Assembly: GCA_900770185.1 (NCBI GenBank)
Contig: CAAGJM010000006.1
Location: 124,001-188,000 of the forward strand
Direction: 5' to 3'
DNA from: Clostridia bacterium
GTDB lineage: Bacteria > Bacillota > Clostridia > Christensenellales > Borkfalkiaceae
DNA length: 64,000 bases
Below, one piece after another: positions 50,395-58,521 of the stretch (within the stretch, counting starts at the first letter, position 1; each line of letters begins with the position of its first letter). Both the position numbers and the translations under genes were made by a program. The notes below the pieces were generated by a model. It was not told where the DNA came from, did not search any database, and saw only the letters and a program-made list of their open reading frames with translations.

Positions 50395-51302
50395 AAGTTA
50401 TAAATCTCCGCCTGTAACTTTTTGATTTCATCGAATTTAGATTGAATAAACTCCTTATTTTGAGCGGCGTAACCGTAATCGCGTTTTGTCCGCATTTTAA
50501 ACAAAAAGGTTATTATGTTAGAATATCCGCTTACGAGCTCTTCAGTTTTACCCTTTTCATCTTCAGAAAAAATATCGGAATTTATAAAACAGTATAAAGT
50601 CGTTCTTAAAATCTGAAGATATTTTATTCTATCGTTTATGACCTTTTTAAAATTTTCGCCGCCGAACATTTCCGCTTCTAATTTACTGATGTTTTCGCCC
50701 GCAAAAATCGTTGCGCGCGCTATTTTTTTACTCGCTTTTTTATCAAAAAGTTTGTTTTCCCGCTTCATGGGCGCGATTTTGCAAATTATTCGTGCAGAAG
50801 TGTTTTTCTTTGCAAGATGTCTGATAAACCCGTCGTTTGCCGCAAAAACGTCGGCAACGGGAACAGTTTTTTCCACATTCATATTGCTGTTGTTAAAATC
50901 CGCGTCTATTATCGAAAGCGTGCCCAAAATGTTATCGTAACCGATTATGACTAAAAAGTGTGGCGAATGCTCTTTAAGATAGGTTTCTTCTCTGTACGGA
51001 AGGAAGAAGCAATCCGCCGCCGCAAGAACCGGCGATCCGCCGTCGACGGCTTCGCGCACGCTTTTTTCGCTTAAAACGAAGTTTTTAATCGAGTATCCGA
51101 ATACTTTACCTAAATTTTTTTCTTTTACGCCCGATAAATTAGTCGTGCTGAAATTTTTACCCGCAATTTTTGCAAAATAGGGCAATATACTTTCGCATCT
51201 TACGCCGAAAGCAGATACAGCCGACATAAGTCCCATATAATAACAGTTTATAAATCTGAAGGCGTTAAACGGCAATACGTTTTTTATTTTGTTACTTTCC
51301 AC
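50373..51302 (-). CDS. BtrH-N/C39-like papain-fold protein (putative acyltransferase)
   Basis: 309 residues. The first half shows BtrH_N-like spacing: candidate nucleophile Cys20 in NAFRFINCYYMG, then GGSPVLAAADCFFLPYREE, His115 in EHSPHFLVIIGYDN and Asp133 in LSIIDADF. In butirosin synthesis BtrH moves an acyl group from a carrier protein to an aminoglycoside. The second half (about 170-309) is helical and Lys-rich. Its gene overlaps the ACP gene by 11 bases, supporting carrier-protein-linked acyl transfer. Assignment rests on motif spacing seen by eye. Confidence 0.6.
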   Translation of the reverse strand: MESNKIKNVLPFNAFRFINCYYMGLMSAVSAFGVRCESILPYFAKIAGKNFSTTNLSGVKEKNLGKVFGYSIKNFVLSEKSVREAVDGGSPVLAAADCFFLPYREETYLKEHSPHFLVIIGYDNILGTLSIIDADFNNSNMNVEKTVPVADVFAANDGFIRHLAKKNTSARIICKIAPMKRENKLFDKKASKKIARATIFAGENISKLEAEMFGGENFKKVINDRIKYLQILRTTLYCFINSDIFSEDEKGKTEELVSGYSNIITFLFKMRTKRDYGYAAQNKEFIQSKFDEIKKLQAEIYNLWAVKCV

Positions 51303-51528
51303 TTATTTTGCTCTCCGTTTTTTTAATAACGTCATCGACGGTCGCATACCTTTTATAGTCGAGTTCATCAAACCCGAACTCGATAGAATATTCTTCTTCT
51401 AACTTTAAAAGCGCGGAAACGAAAGAAAAACTATCTATGCTTAAAGACGCAAGCGGCGTAGTCTTATCAACCCGCTCGTTTTTCCCGGCACATGCGCCTT
51501 TTATCGCCGAAATAACCGCTTTAATCAT
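51292..51528 (-). CDS. Acyl carrier protein (ACP 1)
   Basis: 78 residues. Four-helix ACP with the phosphopantetheine site LSIDSFSFVSALLKLEEEY, Ser33 after Asp32. Not a fatty-acid AcpP (DSLD replaced by DSFS, and it stands apart from fab genes). Overlaps the ligase stop/start by 4 bases. Needs a phosphopantetheinyl transferase; one is encoded at 15.1-15.6 kb. Confidence 0.85.
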   Translation of the reverse strand: MIKAVISAIKGACAGKNERVDKTTPLASLSIDSFSFVSALLKLEEEYSIEFGFDELDYKRYATVDDVIKKTESKISGK

Positions 51529-52754
51529 TTGCGCACCTTTTTAAGCGCGGTGCTCAATGCGATTTTATCGACTTTGTTTATTACTGTCGGTCTTAGTTTT
51601 GCAGGTACTTTCCTTTCCATTTCCGCTCTCAGAGCCTGAACGGATATATCTCCCGTATAATCTGCCGCAACGACGCTTAATCCGCCGCGAGTTTTCGTTT
51701 CGTATACGATTACGTCTTCTACTTGCGCGCATTTTTTTATCATTCCTTCCGCTTCTTCGGGGAAAATATTAACCCCAGCGCGATTTATCATTCCGTCTTT
51801 TCTGCCGTCTATATAAAGATAACCTTCGCTGTCTATATGCGCCATATCGCCGGTATAAAGCCAACCTTGCTTAATTTTACCCACGCCGCCGTGCACGTAA
51901 CCTTGCATTACACAGGGTGATCTGACAGCCAGTTCGCCGTCGTCGATCTTTATTTCGACGTCGCCTATCGGCTTGCCAACGCTTCCTGCTTTTTTTAAAA
52001 AATCTTTCGGCAAAAGCGCGCTTACCCGAGGCGAGTGTTCGGTTAAACCGTACACGTTATAAAATTCGGTGCCGATGAATTTTTTCGCTAATTTTTCAGC
52101 GATAAAAGGGTTCAATCTCTCCCCACTTATCGACGCGACTTTAAGGTTCGGCATTTCGCTCTGGACGCTTGACAGCGCGTCGAACACGGTTGGGGTGGAA
52201 CAAAAAACGTCAATTTCGTTTTCTTTTAAAAATTTAATCAGGCGCGACGGGACGAACGCTTCTTCATAAAAATAAATTCTAAGCCCTTTTGTAAGCGCAA
52301 ACAGCAGTTCCCCGACAAGCGCGGAAACATGGCTCAGCGGGCGCATTATACATATACTTTTGCAACCCGTCACGTCGAAATATCCGTCGATATATTCAAG
52401 GTTGGTTATAACGTTTTTATCAGATAAAATAATCCCTTTTGCATTGCCCGTCGTTCCACCCGTAAGCATGACGAACGCCGCTTCAAGGTAAGTTTCAGAC
52501 GTTAAATATCCGCCGAAAAGCCTTCCGTCGCCGTAATCTTTATCGTAGGGAACGCAGGTTGCCCCGCTCGCTATCGCGCGAAGAACAGCTTTTGCGTTTT
52601 CGAGTTTACTCGGTTTATCGCACACTTCGATTTTACCTGTCTTTTTAGCGCATTGATATTCCATAATGTCGGCGTAAGTCGTATAACATTGCGGAAAAGC
52701 CGTCGCATATGAAAAGGTAGTCAGTTTGTTTTTGAGATAGTCCCATAGTTTCAT
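51525..52754 (-). CDS. Stand-alone AMP-forming acyl-ACP/CoA ligase
   Basis: 409 residues, shorter than the usual 500-550 because the N-terminal region is reduced. ANL motifs: MLTGGTTGNAKGIILS (A3, P-loop), FYNVYGLTEHSPRVS (A5), LYTGDMAHIDSEGYLYIDGR (A7), RKDGMINRAGVNIFPEEAE (A8). At the C-terminus the catalytic lysine region reads STALKKVRK rather than PxxxxGKVxR. It adenylates a carboxylic acid and loads it on a carrier; two ACP genes flank it and overlap its ends by 4 bases. Confidence 0.88.
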   Translation of the reverse strand: MKLWDYLKNKLTTFSYATAFPQCYTTYADIMEYQCAKKTGKIEVCDKPSKLENAKAVLRAIASGATCVPYDKDYGDGRLFGGYLTSETYLEAAFVMLTGGTTGNAKGIILSDKNVITNLEYIDGYFDVTGCKSICIMRPLSHVSALVGELLFALTKGLRIYFYEEAFVPSRLIKFLKENEIDVFCSTPTVFDALSSVQSEMPNLKVASISGERLNPFIAEKLAKKFIGTEFYNVYGLTEHSPRVSALLPKDFLKKAGSVGKPIGDVEIKIDDGELAVRSPCVMQGYVHGGVGKIKQGWLYTGDMAHIDSEGYLYIDGRKDGMINRAGVNIFPEEAEGMIKKCAQVEDVIVYETKTRGGLSVVAADYTGDISVQALRAEMERKVPAKLRPTVINKVDKIALSTALKKVRK

Positions 52755-52981
52755 AAATATTTCTCCGTCAACGCGACAACGTCGTTTAAAGTTTTTATAG
52801 TTTCGGGGTTAAGGTCGTCGTCGTCAAAAACGATGCCGAAACACTCTTCTATTTTTATCAGCAGCACGACGAGCGACAGACTGTCCACCCCGCTTGATTT
52901 TAAATTGTCGCAGCCGTTTAAAGAAACCTCTAAGTTCTCTTCCGCTATTTTTTTAATCTTCTTTATCGTAGTTTTACGCAT
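52751..52981 (-). CDS. Acyl carrier protein (ACP 2)
   Basis: 76 residues. Site SGVDSLSLVVLLIKIEE, with Ser34 after Asp33. Only modestly similar to ACP 1 (different helix 1, acidic loop DDDDLNPETI), so the two are probably not recent duplicates. Overlaps the second papain-fold gene by 8 bases. Confidence 0.85.
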   Translation of the reverse strand: MRKTTIKKIKKIAEENLEVSLNGCDNLKSSGVDSLSLVVLLIKIEECFGIVFDDDDLNPETIKTLNDVVALTEKYL

Positions 52982-53774
52982 AGGTCATCACCTTTGAAAA
53001 TTCGCGCTCGTAATTATAAATATCCGTAAGCGCGGACGAAACGAGCAGCTCATCGAACTTTCTTTTTAAACTCATTTTTCTAAGCGATAGTTGTAGATTC
53101 TCCGCCGCGCCTATTATTATATCGAGAAAGGCTACGGCGTCGCCGTTTTCCGCCCTACTCGATAAATATTCCCTTACCCGCGCCCGCGTTATTTTCATAA
53201 GCTGAAGAGCGCCGTCCGTTTTTTCCGCGGGAAGCGAAAGTCGGAAATCAAAACTTTGATTTACGACGCAAAATCTTATATCGTCGTCTATCTCTTTTTT
53301 AACGCCCGAAAACTCGTATATTAAAATCTCGCCGCCGTAGTATTTTAAAAACTCTTCCTTATCCATTTCTCCGCAAGTTAAGGGATAATGATTTATCCAC
53401 TTCAAATTATCAAAGCAGACGTAATGGTCTTCGCGCCATGGTTTAAACTTATATCTTTCGTAAAAATCGGCGTTTAATCGAACTAAAACCAGATTTTCGC
53501 CGCCGCCCGAAATTATAGACAGGGCTTCTTTTTTATCGGCGTGCAGAATTTTGTGTTTGGTTATTCCGTATTTCTCGGACAAATCTTGAACTTTTATAAG
53601 CCCGTCGAAGGTTTCGTATCTCGCCCCGTTTAAAAAAGCGGAAAAGATTTTTTTCATCGGAATAAAAGAGCGCGCGTAGAAAACCTTCGGCGGAAGATAT
53701 TTTTTTATCCAGGCTAAAAAATAATTTTCAACGCAGGTCGTGCCTAAACAGGCGGATAATTCTTCTTTATTCAT
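52974..53774 (-). CDS. Second BtrH-N-like protein
   Basis: 266 residues. Same apparent layout as the 50.4 kb protein but divergent: candidate Cys14 in LGTTCVENYFLAWIKKYLPP, then ENLVLVRLNADFYERYKFKPWREDHYVCFDN with His117, then a helical second half (VREYLSSRAENGDAVAFLDIIIGAAENLQL). Possibly acyltransferase or peptidase; it pairs with ACP 2 as the first pairs with ACP 1. Family membership is inferred from spacing only. Confidence 0.5.
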   Translation of the reverse strand: MNKEELSACLGTTCVENYFLAWIKKYLPPKVFYARSFIPMKKIFSAFLNGARYETFDGLIKVQDLSEKYGITKHKILHADKKEALSIISGGGENLVLVRLNADFYERYKFKPWREDHYVCFDNLKWINHYPLTCGEMDKEEFLKYYGGEILIYEFSGVKKEIDDDIRFCVVNQSFDFRLSLPAEKTDGALQLMKITRARVREYLSSRAENGDAVAFLDIIIGAAENLQLSLRKMSLKRKFDELLVSSALTDIYNYEREFSKVMTYA

Positions 53775-54815
53775 TTATATCTCCTTTAACGCTTCCGTGC
53801 CCGCACACTCCGTTATCCGCTTGTATACTGATTTACAAAAAGTGTAAGCGCGCTTATTATAATAATCGTAAACGGGCGGTTGAGCAACGTTTCCGCGCGG
53901 AAAAAACATAGCATAGTCTCCGCCGAAACATTCGTAAACCTGTCCCGCAACGACGGCGAATTCTTTTTCGATATCGTACTTTTTAATAAGCTCGTTTAAT
54001 TTTATTTTATCGATTGCGCCGCTGTTTAACAAATAGTATATATCCGCAAGTTTATAAAGGTCTGAATCTTTTCCACGCTCCACCATAAAGTAAAGCGTGC
54101 TCTCCTTGTATTGGTGCAAAATAAGGTGAATTAAAAACCTTTCTTTATCGGGCAAACGGGCGGGGAAATCGACGCTTTCGTTAAGACGAGTTTTTAATAT
54201 ATCCCTTATAACGTCCTCATATTCGTTAGGAGTGTTTCCCAGCGAAAAATTGACGTCTACTTCGATAAAGGGGAATTCGGGATCGCCCGTTTTTTTAACG
54301 AACGGCGCAACTTCGCCTCTGTTTAATCGTCTGTTTAAAATTTCGGCGCGACTGAAAGGAACTATTTCGCCACTGTCTAAGTTAAACCTTCCTTGTGTAA
54401 GTCCGATGTCTTTAAGCGCGTTTTCTACTTTCCCGACGTGTTTTTGTTCGGTTAAAATATCCACGTCGTTTGCACCGCGCTCGCCGGGCTCATAAAAAAC
54501 AAATTCGTCAGAATAATTAAAAACCGTGCCTTTCAAAAAAACGTATTCGCCGCCTATTTCGTTTAATTTTTTAGCTATTTCTTTAACGTGGTCTTTAAAA
54601 AGCGCGCGTTTTCTTTTTTGCTTCAGATACGCTTCTTTCAGCGACTTTTCGATTTTCGGGTGAAGGTTTATTTTCAACTTTTTCGCGCGGTTATAAACTA
54701 ACCCCGCAACGCGGTGATATTCGCAAAACCCGATAATTTCGTAAGGGTCGGGTAAAAAATCGGGAATTTTATTTTTTAAAACGGATATAATCCACTCGAA
54801 ATTTTTATCGTTCAT
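53775..54815 (-). CDS. Nucleotidyltransferase-family protein (NTP_transf_5-like)
   Basis: 346 residues. Conserved block GGEYVFLKGTVFNY...GERGANDVDILTEQKHVGKVENALKDIG contains the GS-like/DxD nucleotidyltransferase acid pair (NDVDIL) and later VDVNFSLG; HLILHQYKES near 235 fits the family's helical half. These proteins occur in polysaccharide and peptide-natural-product clusters; the substrate is unknown. Starts 4 bases inside the kinase gene and stops one base before the papain-fold gene. Confidence 0.75.
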   Translation of the reverse strand: MNDKNFEWIISVLKNKIPDFLPDPYEIIGFCEYHRVAGLVYNRAKKLKINLHPKIEKSLKEAYLKQKRKRALFKDHVKEIAKKLNEIGGEYVFLKGTVFNYSDEFVFYEPGERGANDVDILTEQKHVGKVENALKDIGLTQGRFNLDSGEIVPFSRAEILNRRLNRGEVAPFVKKTGDPEFPFIEVDVNFSLGNTPNEYEDVIRDILKTRLNESVDFPARLPDKERFLIHLILHQYKESTLYFMVERGKDSDLYKLADIYYLLNSGAIDKIKLNELIKKYDIEKEFAVVAGQVYECFGGDYAMFFPRGNVAQPPVYDYYNKRAYTFCKSVYKRITECAGTEALKEI

Positions 54816-55444
54816 TTTATAACCCCGCTTAATTTATTTTTTATAACTTCAAATGGTATTTCAGGCGTTAAAGAAGTGTCGAGTACTGTAAAATCGTTCT
54901 TTTTCGCTATTTTTAAAAAACCTTTCGCAACGTTTTTAAGCAGTGCTTCGTCAAGATGCCTCGTCGCTTCGTCAGGTCGGTTTTTAATTCTCTGAACGGC
55001 AAGCGTGGGGTCAACGTAACAAAGAAAAGTCGCGTCCGGTTTGATAATATGCTCGGCAGCCGAGAAAAACCACCTTTCACGCGTGTATCCGCGCGCCAGC
55101 ATATTGACGAGCGACGTAAAAATATATCTGTCGCTTATAACGATTTTACCTTCACGCAAATTCGGCTCGATAACTTCAAACGAGTGCTGAATTCTATCCG
55201 ACATGGTAAGCAACTGCACCGCCCGATAGTCAATATCGTCGTGGCATGGCGAGTACATCATTTTCTGGAACAGTTTCGTCTTTCTGGATAAGTCGGTCGG
55301 CTGCTTGACCGTTATCACCGCGCCTTCGCCGTAAACGCCCTTCAAGTAACTCTCCGTAAGGTTTATAAGCGTGGTTTTGCCCGCACCGTCCGTTCCCTCA
55401 AAAACAATAAGTTTTCCGCCGTAGCAGTGTTTTTTAAGTTTCAT
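54812..55444 (-). CDS. Thymidylate-kinase-like P-loop kinase
   Basis: 210 residues. P-loop FEGTDGAGKTTLINL, EGKIVISDRYIFTSLVNMLA with the DRY/H element, and lid region QRIKNRPDEATRHLDEAL. Differs from housekeeping dTMP kinase in the region around the substrate (HDDIDYRAVQLLTMSDRIQHS). An accessory nucleotide kinase next to a nucleotidyltransferase may supply or modify a nucleotide-linked intermediate. Overlaps both neighbours. Confidence 0.85.
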   Translation of the reverse strand: MKLKKHCYGGKLIVFEGTDGAGKTTLINLTESYLKGVYGEGAVITVKQPTDLSRKTKLFQKMMYSPCHDDIDYRAVQLLTMSDRIQHSFEVIEPNLREGKIVISDRYIFTSLVNMLARGYTRERWFFSAAEHIIKPDATFLCYVDPTLAVQRIKNRPDEATRHLDEALLKNVAKGFLKIAKKNDFTVLDTSLTPEIPFEVIKNKLSGVIK

Positions 55445-55958
55445 CTTCTCTATTCCCTTTCAAAATAATTTTTTTGTTTTCATAGTTTAACGAATTCACG
55501 ACTTCGCCGCTGTTGTTCAAATCGGCTTTTGCCCGAACCGTTTTTAAGTCGCAAAATTCCGCTTCTGCGTTCGTCACGCCGCTTTGCCCGGAAGCCTTGG
55601 CTTCATTCTCGCCGTCTAATACTTTAATTTCTCCGCCCGCGCCGTCCCGCTTAACAAAGAAGGCTTTTTTAACGACGGCGTAAAACGTCAGGCTCAGACT
55701 ACTCGCGGTAAGCCATAATTCTATAAAATTTTTTTTATTTGAAAGGTCCGGGCGCGCAATTTTAAAGTACAAAAACGTGAGTACAAAGCCGACCGAAAAC
55801 GGGATGAAAACTATTATTCTTTCCGTAAACGATTTATTATTTTTACCACCCGCTTTTTTCAGCGGAATTTTTAAAAACTCCGTCAAGGCGCAAATAATCG
55901 CCGCCAACGCGACGGTTTCTGCGCCGTAGTCGGAAAACAGTCTTATAACTTCGCTCAT
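55434..55958 (-). CDS. Small membrane protein with long polar tail
   Basis: 174 residues from the ATG at 55958 (GGGAG five bases upstream). Three hydrophobic segments: about 14-34 (ALAAIICALTEFLKI), 52-70 (VFIPFSVGFVLTFLYF) and 84-103. The C-terminal 70 residues are acidic and Asn-rich. The N-terminal part recalls phage holin-like or UviB-like proteins, but the match is weak. May link the system to the membrane. Confidence 0.5.
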   Translation of the reverse strand: MSEVIRLFSDYGAETVALAAIICALTEFLKIPLKKAGGKNNKSFTERIIVFIPFSVGFVLTFLYFKIARPDLSNKKNFIELWLTASSLSLTFYAVVKKAFFVKRDGAGGEIKVLDGENEAKASGQSGVTNAEAEFCDLKTVRAKADLNNSGEVVNSLNYENKKIILKGNREDET

Positions 55959-55960
55959 AA

Positions 55961-57208
55961 CTACTCCCGTATAGTGCAAACCATCGTTTCATCAAGTTCG
56001 GCAAGCATACGCGCGTCCGCCGAACTTGTATGCTCGACCGCGTTTCCATTTAAAGCAAACAGATTACCGCTAACCATGCCTATCTGCGGATTTAAAAACA
56101 AACCGCAGGTTTTTACCGTTTTGATAACGTTATTTGAAATTATCGAGCCCGTCGCGGCTTTATCCGCCGCATATACCCCGCAACCCCTTTGCATTGCATT
56201 AAGCGGCAGTAAACATTCCATATAGTTTTCACTTATTATCACGTTTGGAGCGGTAAGTTCGATAAAGCGAACGTTTCTGCCGGTCGACGTTAAAGTGTTG
56301 CCAATGACCGTCGCGCCCTTTCCGTTTACAACCGCGCACCTGCCGACGAGTGTATGTGTTGCGAGCAGTTTGTTGCCCGAAATTTTTGCGTACTCGCCCA
56401 AACTTAATACGGCAACGCTTTTCCCCGCCCATTCGGCAACGACGTTGTTGGCGGCTATTATCGTGTAGTTTCCGTCGTTTATTATCCCGAAAGCGTGCGC
56501 GTGCTCTTTAACTTTGCCGCTCATTTGGGTGCCGTTCGCCTTGATATTGTTTCCTATTATCCGCCCGAAACGCCCGTTCGTGTAAACGCCGACCGCGCGC
56601 TGATTTTCGCCCACGCCGTCCATAAACGAGAACACGTAGTTGTCCTGAAAACTTACGCTGTTTGCAAGGTAGTTATAAAACGCCGCCGTATACGCAGGTT
56701 TATCGAAGTTCTCGGCGCGGCAGTCGATTTTAAAGAAGCAGCCCGATATGGAAACGTGATCCGCACGCGTTTCCATATGCGTATCCAGGTTGCCGTTGTT
56801 ATAAACGCCCACCGCGTTTATCAGGCTTTTAGCGTATATTTCGATATGGCAATTTATGAATTTTACCCCGTAAGCGGTGTTATAAAAGGCGGCGAAAGTC
56901 TTTTCGGAATTCGTTTGATTTAAAACGTTTACGCGAATTCTTAAATTTCTGACTTCGCTGTACCGCGCCTGAGAACCGAAGTAAAACAACGCGTAATCGA
57001 ACCCCGTGCAGTCTTCCACGTCAAACGTAAGTTCCGCGCCGCCGCCGTCGATAACGGTGTGCTCTTTATCGACGGTTATTATCGCTTTCACGTAATTGCG
57101 CCCGACGAACAAATTGCTCGTTTTTTCCACGGTGTAAGCGGCGGATTTATCGATTTTTATCTCGCTGCCCGCACCCGTTTTGAATTTTTCAATCAAGTCG
57201 TTTATCAT
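55961..57208 (-). CDS. Parallel beta-helix protein in the acyl-carrier operon
   Basis: 415 residues. Starts like phage or surface 'glycosyl hydrolase/tail-spike' entries (AYTVEKTSNLFVGRNYVKAI, TVIDGGGAELTFDVE) followed by about ten right-handed helix rungs such as INAVGVYNNGN, QRAVGVYTNGRFGRIIGNNI and AHAFGIINDGNYTIIAANNV. No signal peptide. Could be a carbohydrate-binding or -cutting protein. Ends almost at the start of the membrane protein (2-base gap). Confidence 0.7.
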   Translation of the reverse strand: MINDLIEKFKTGAGSEIKIDKSAAYTVEKTSNLFVGRNYVKAIITVDKEHTVIDGGGAELTFDVEDCTGFDYALFYFGSQARYSEVRNLRIRVNVLNQTNSEKTFAAFYNTAYGVKFINCHIEIYAKSLINAVGVYNNGNLDTHMETRADHVSISGCFFKIDCRAENFDKPAYTAAFYNYLANSVSFQDNYVFSFMDGVGENQRAVGVYTNGRFGRIIGNNIKANGTQMSGKVKEHAHAFGIINDGNYTIIAANNVVAEWAGKSVAVLSLGEYAKISGNKLLATHTLVGRCAVVNGKGATVIGNTLTSTGRNVRFIELTAPNVIISENYMECLLPLNAMQRGCGVYAADKAATGSIISNNVIKTVKTCGLFLNPQIGMVSGNLFALNGNAVEHTSSADARMLAELDETMVCTIRE

Positions 57209-57218
57209 AACATCTCCT

Positions 57219-57578
57219 TTATTCGCTTGCTAAAACTTCTTCTTTCGTAGCGAACCCGTAGTAAATAAACATGTCGTAAATTTTGTTTGTCAACTCTTTT
57301 TTAAGCCGAAAATAAGTGCTTTCGGAAACGGGCAACCGATACATAACGTCCTTGTCGCGCCGTCCCGAAATTATAACTTCGCTAAGTATTTGTTTTGTGC
57401 AGTCGCACTCTTCGGTCGATAAAACGTCCGTAAGAATTCCGTTTAACGCCTTAACTTCTTTCGTCAGCGCGATTTTTCGTTTTTCTCCGCCGAAAATCAC
57501 GCTTGCGCTGTCGCCCGATAAACGATTTTTGAATTGATAATAAACCTGCAACAAAAACTTAACTTCGCTTTTTTTCAC
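57219..57578 (-). CDS. ArpU/RinA-like transcription regulator
   Basis: 119 residues from the GTG at 57578, which has GGGGG six bases upstream; the frame to 57650 would add an unconserved basic stretch. Ends with LPVSESTYFRLKKELTNKIYDMFIYYGFATKEEVL, the sigma-like C-terminal helix region of phage late-gene activators. The upstream region EVKALNGILTDVL is helical. Probable DNA-binding partner of the sigma factor. Confidence 0.6.
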   Translation of the reverse strand: MKKSEVKFLLQVYYQFKNRLSGDSASVIFGGEKRKIALTKEVKALNGILTDVLSTEECDCTKQILSEVIISGRRDKDVMYRLPVSESTYFRLKKELTNKIYDMFIYYGFATKEEVLASE

Positions 57579-57669
57579 GCTTTTCCCCCGTCGGGGCTGA
57601 AATTTGCCCTTAAAAATCTTTTCATAATTAAAAACGAATCGAAAAAGCAAAATCTAACCCTTTTTAAAA

Positions 57670-57885
57670 TTATTTTTTTGTTTTTTTGTCACTCGACTCC
57701 GTAATTTTAAATTTTGAAATGTTTTTTACTATATGTAAGCATAAAACCTGTTTTAAATCTTCGTCAAACCTGCCGTTCACAACCGAAAGTTTGTTAATGA
57801 GCGGCATATATTTCACTATGATATTTTCTACCGCCTTTTCGTCACCGTTTACGGCGGATATTAAAACTTCGTTAAAATCAGTCAT
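57670..57885 (-). CDS. Conjugative-transposon-type HTH_16 small protein
   Basis: 71 residues with NGDEKAVENIIVKYMPLINKLSVVNGRFDEDLKQVLCLHIVKNI, the helix-turn-helix 'region 1/2-like' domain found in Tn916-type elements just before a sigma factor. It overlaps the sigma gene by 8 bases, so the two may work as a split sigma factor (region 2 here, region 4 in the next protein). Confidence 0.8.
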   Translation of the reverse strand: MTDFNEVLISAVNGDEKAVENIIVKYMPLINKLSVVNGRFDEDLKQVLCLHIVKNISKFKITESSDKKTKK

Positions 57886-58243
57886 TTTTCGTCTCCTTTA
57901 ACGCGGCTTTCAGTTTGCGTAGCGTTTTATACCGCATATTGTAAACGTAAGACCCGCTTTTATTCAATTTTTGCGCAATGTCTTCGGGCGTAAGCCGTTC
58001 GACGAACGATAACCTAATAATCTCTTTTTCGCGCATAGTTAAAACGTTAAACGCAGAATATAAATCTTCGTTTTCAAAATCGAAATCGGTTTTATCGATA
58101 CAAAAATCGCTTTCGCTTACCATGTTCTCATCTAACGGCTGCGTATCCGCCCCCGCATAAAGTTTTCTTAAATAATCAACGCGCGCCCGCCTTAAAATCG
58201 TCGTAAGCCACGCGGTGAATTCGTTTTGCAAATAGTTACTCAT
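57878..58243 (-). CDS. Small sigma-70-family factor
   Basis: 121 residues. Region 4 is clear: FNVLTMREKEIIRLSFVERLTPEDIAQKLNKSGSYVYNMRYKTLRKLKAAL (about 68-117). Residues 1-30 (EFTAWLTTILRRARVDYLRKL) resemble the end of region 2 in Tn916 Orf7-like sigma factors. AACGGAGG precedes the ATG. As first gene of the operon it probably directs transcription of this system or another locus. Confidence 0.88.
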   Translation of the reverse strand: MSNYLQNEFTAWLTTILRRARVDYLRKLYAGADTQPLDENMVSESDFCIDKTDFDFENEDLYSAFNVLTMREKEIIRLSFVERLTPEDIAQKLNKSGSYVYNMRYKTLRKLKAALKETKND

Positions 58244-58306
58244 ATAAACCTCCGTTTTTTATTTTTTTAATCACGAAGGTTTATGGGCGGCGGCCGCGCG
58301 TAATTT

Positions 58307-58362
58307 TTTGCAAAAATAAAAACGCCGCTAAAAGTCGTCCTATCAAGACGGCTTAAAGCAGC
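58307..58362 (-). promoter_or_regulatory. Terminator-like hairpin in the leader of the sigma-factor operon
   Basis: Minus-strand arms GCTGCTTTAAGCCGTC (58362-58347) and GACGACTTTTAGCGGC (58339-58324), 13 of 16 positions paired, followed by GTTTTTATTTTTG. It lies between promoter and first gene, so it can attenuate the operon. A separate hairpin GCATTTT-TAT-AAAATGC (58361-58377) overlaps its base. Confidence 0.5.
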
Positions 58363-58418
58363 ATTTTTATAAAATGCTAAGTAAGCACAAAAAAGTATTC
58401 GGTTGACCCCGCTTGCCG

Positions 58419-58442
58419 CTATGTAAGCGAAACTATCTTCAT
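58419..58442 (-). CDS. Possible 7-residue leader peptide
   Basis: ATG at 58442 after GGGGGGGAACT encodes MKIVSLT and stops at TAG (58421-58419). It lies upstream of the terminator-like hairpin, a layout like drug-inducible or ribosome-stalling leaders. It is only a candidate since so short a frame can occur by chance. Confidence 0.35.
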   Translation of the reverse strand: MKIVSLT

Positions 58443-58521
58443 AGTTCCCCCCCAACAGTCACAATGAACGCACACAAATCAGAATATCAACTTGCAACTA
58501 TTTTGTGCAAATTTATTTTTT

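Noticed and set aside
49846..58243. Prophage or tailocin interpretation, from ArpU-like, beta-helix and holin-like proteins
   Set aside because: No capsid, portal, terminase, tail sheath, lysin or integrase is present, and the rest of the operon is carrier-protein chemistry.
58267..58455. 62-codon minus-strand frame before the sigma factor (MGGNYEDSFAYI...)
   Set aside because: It begins at a TTG inside the G-run and overlaps the hairpin; the adjacent ATG in another frame has the better ribosome binding position.
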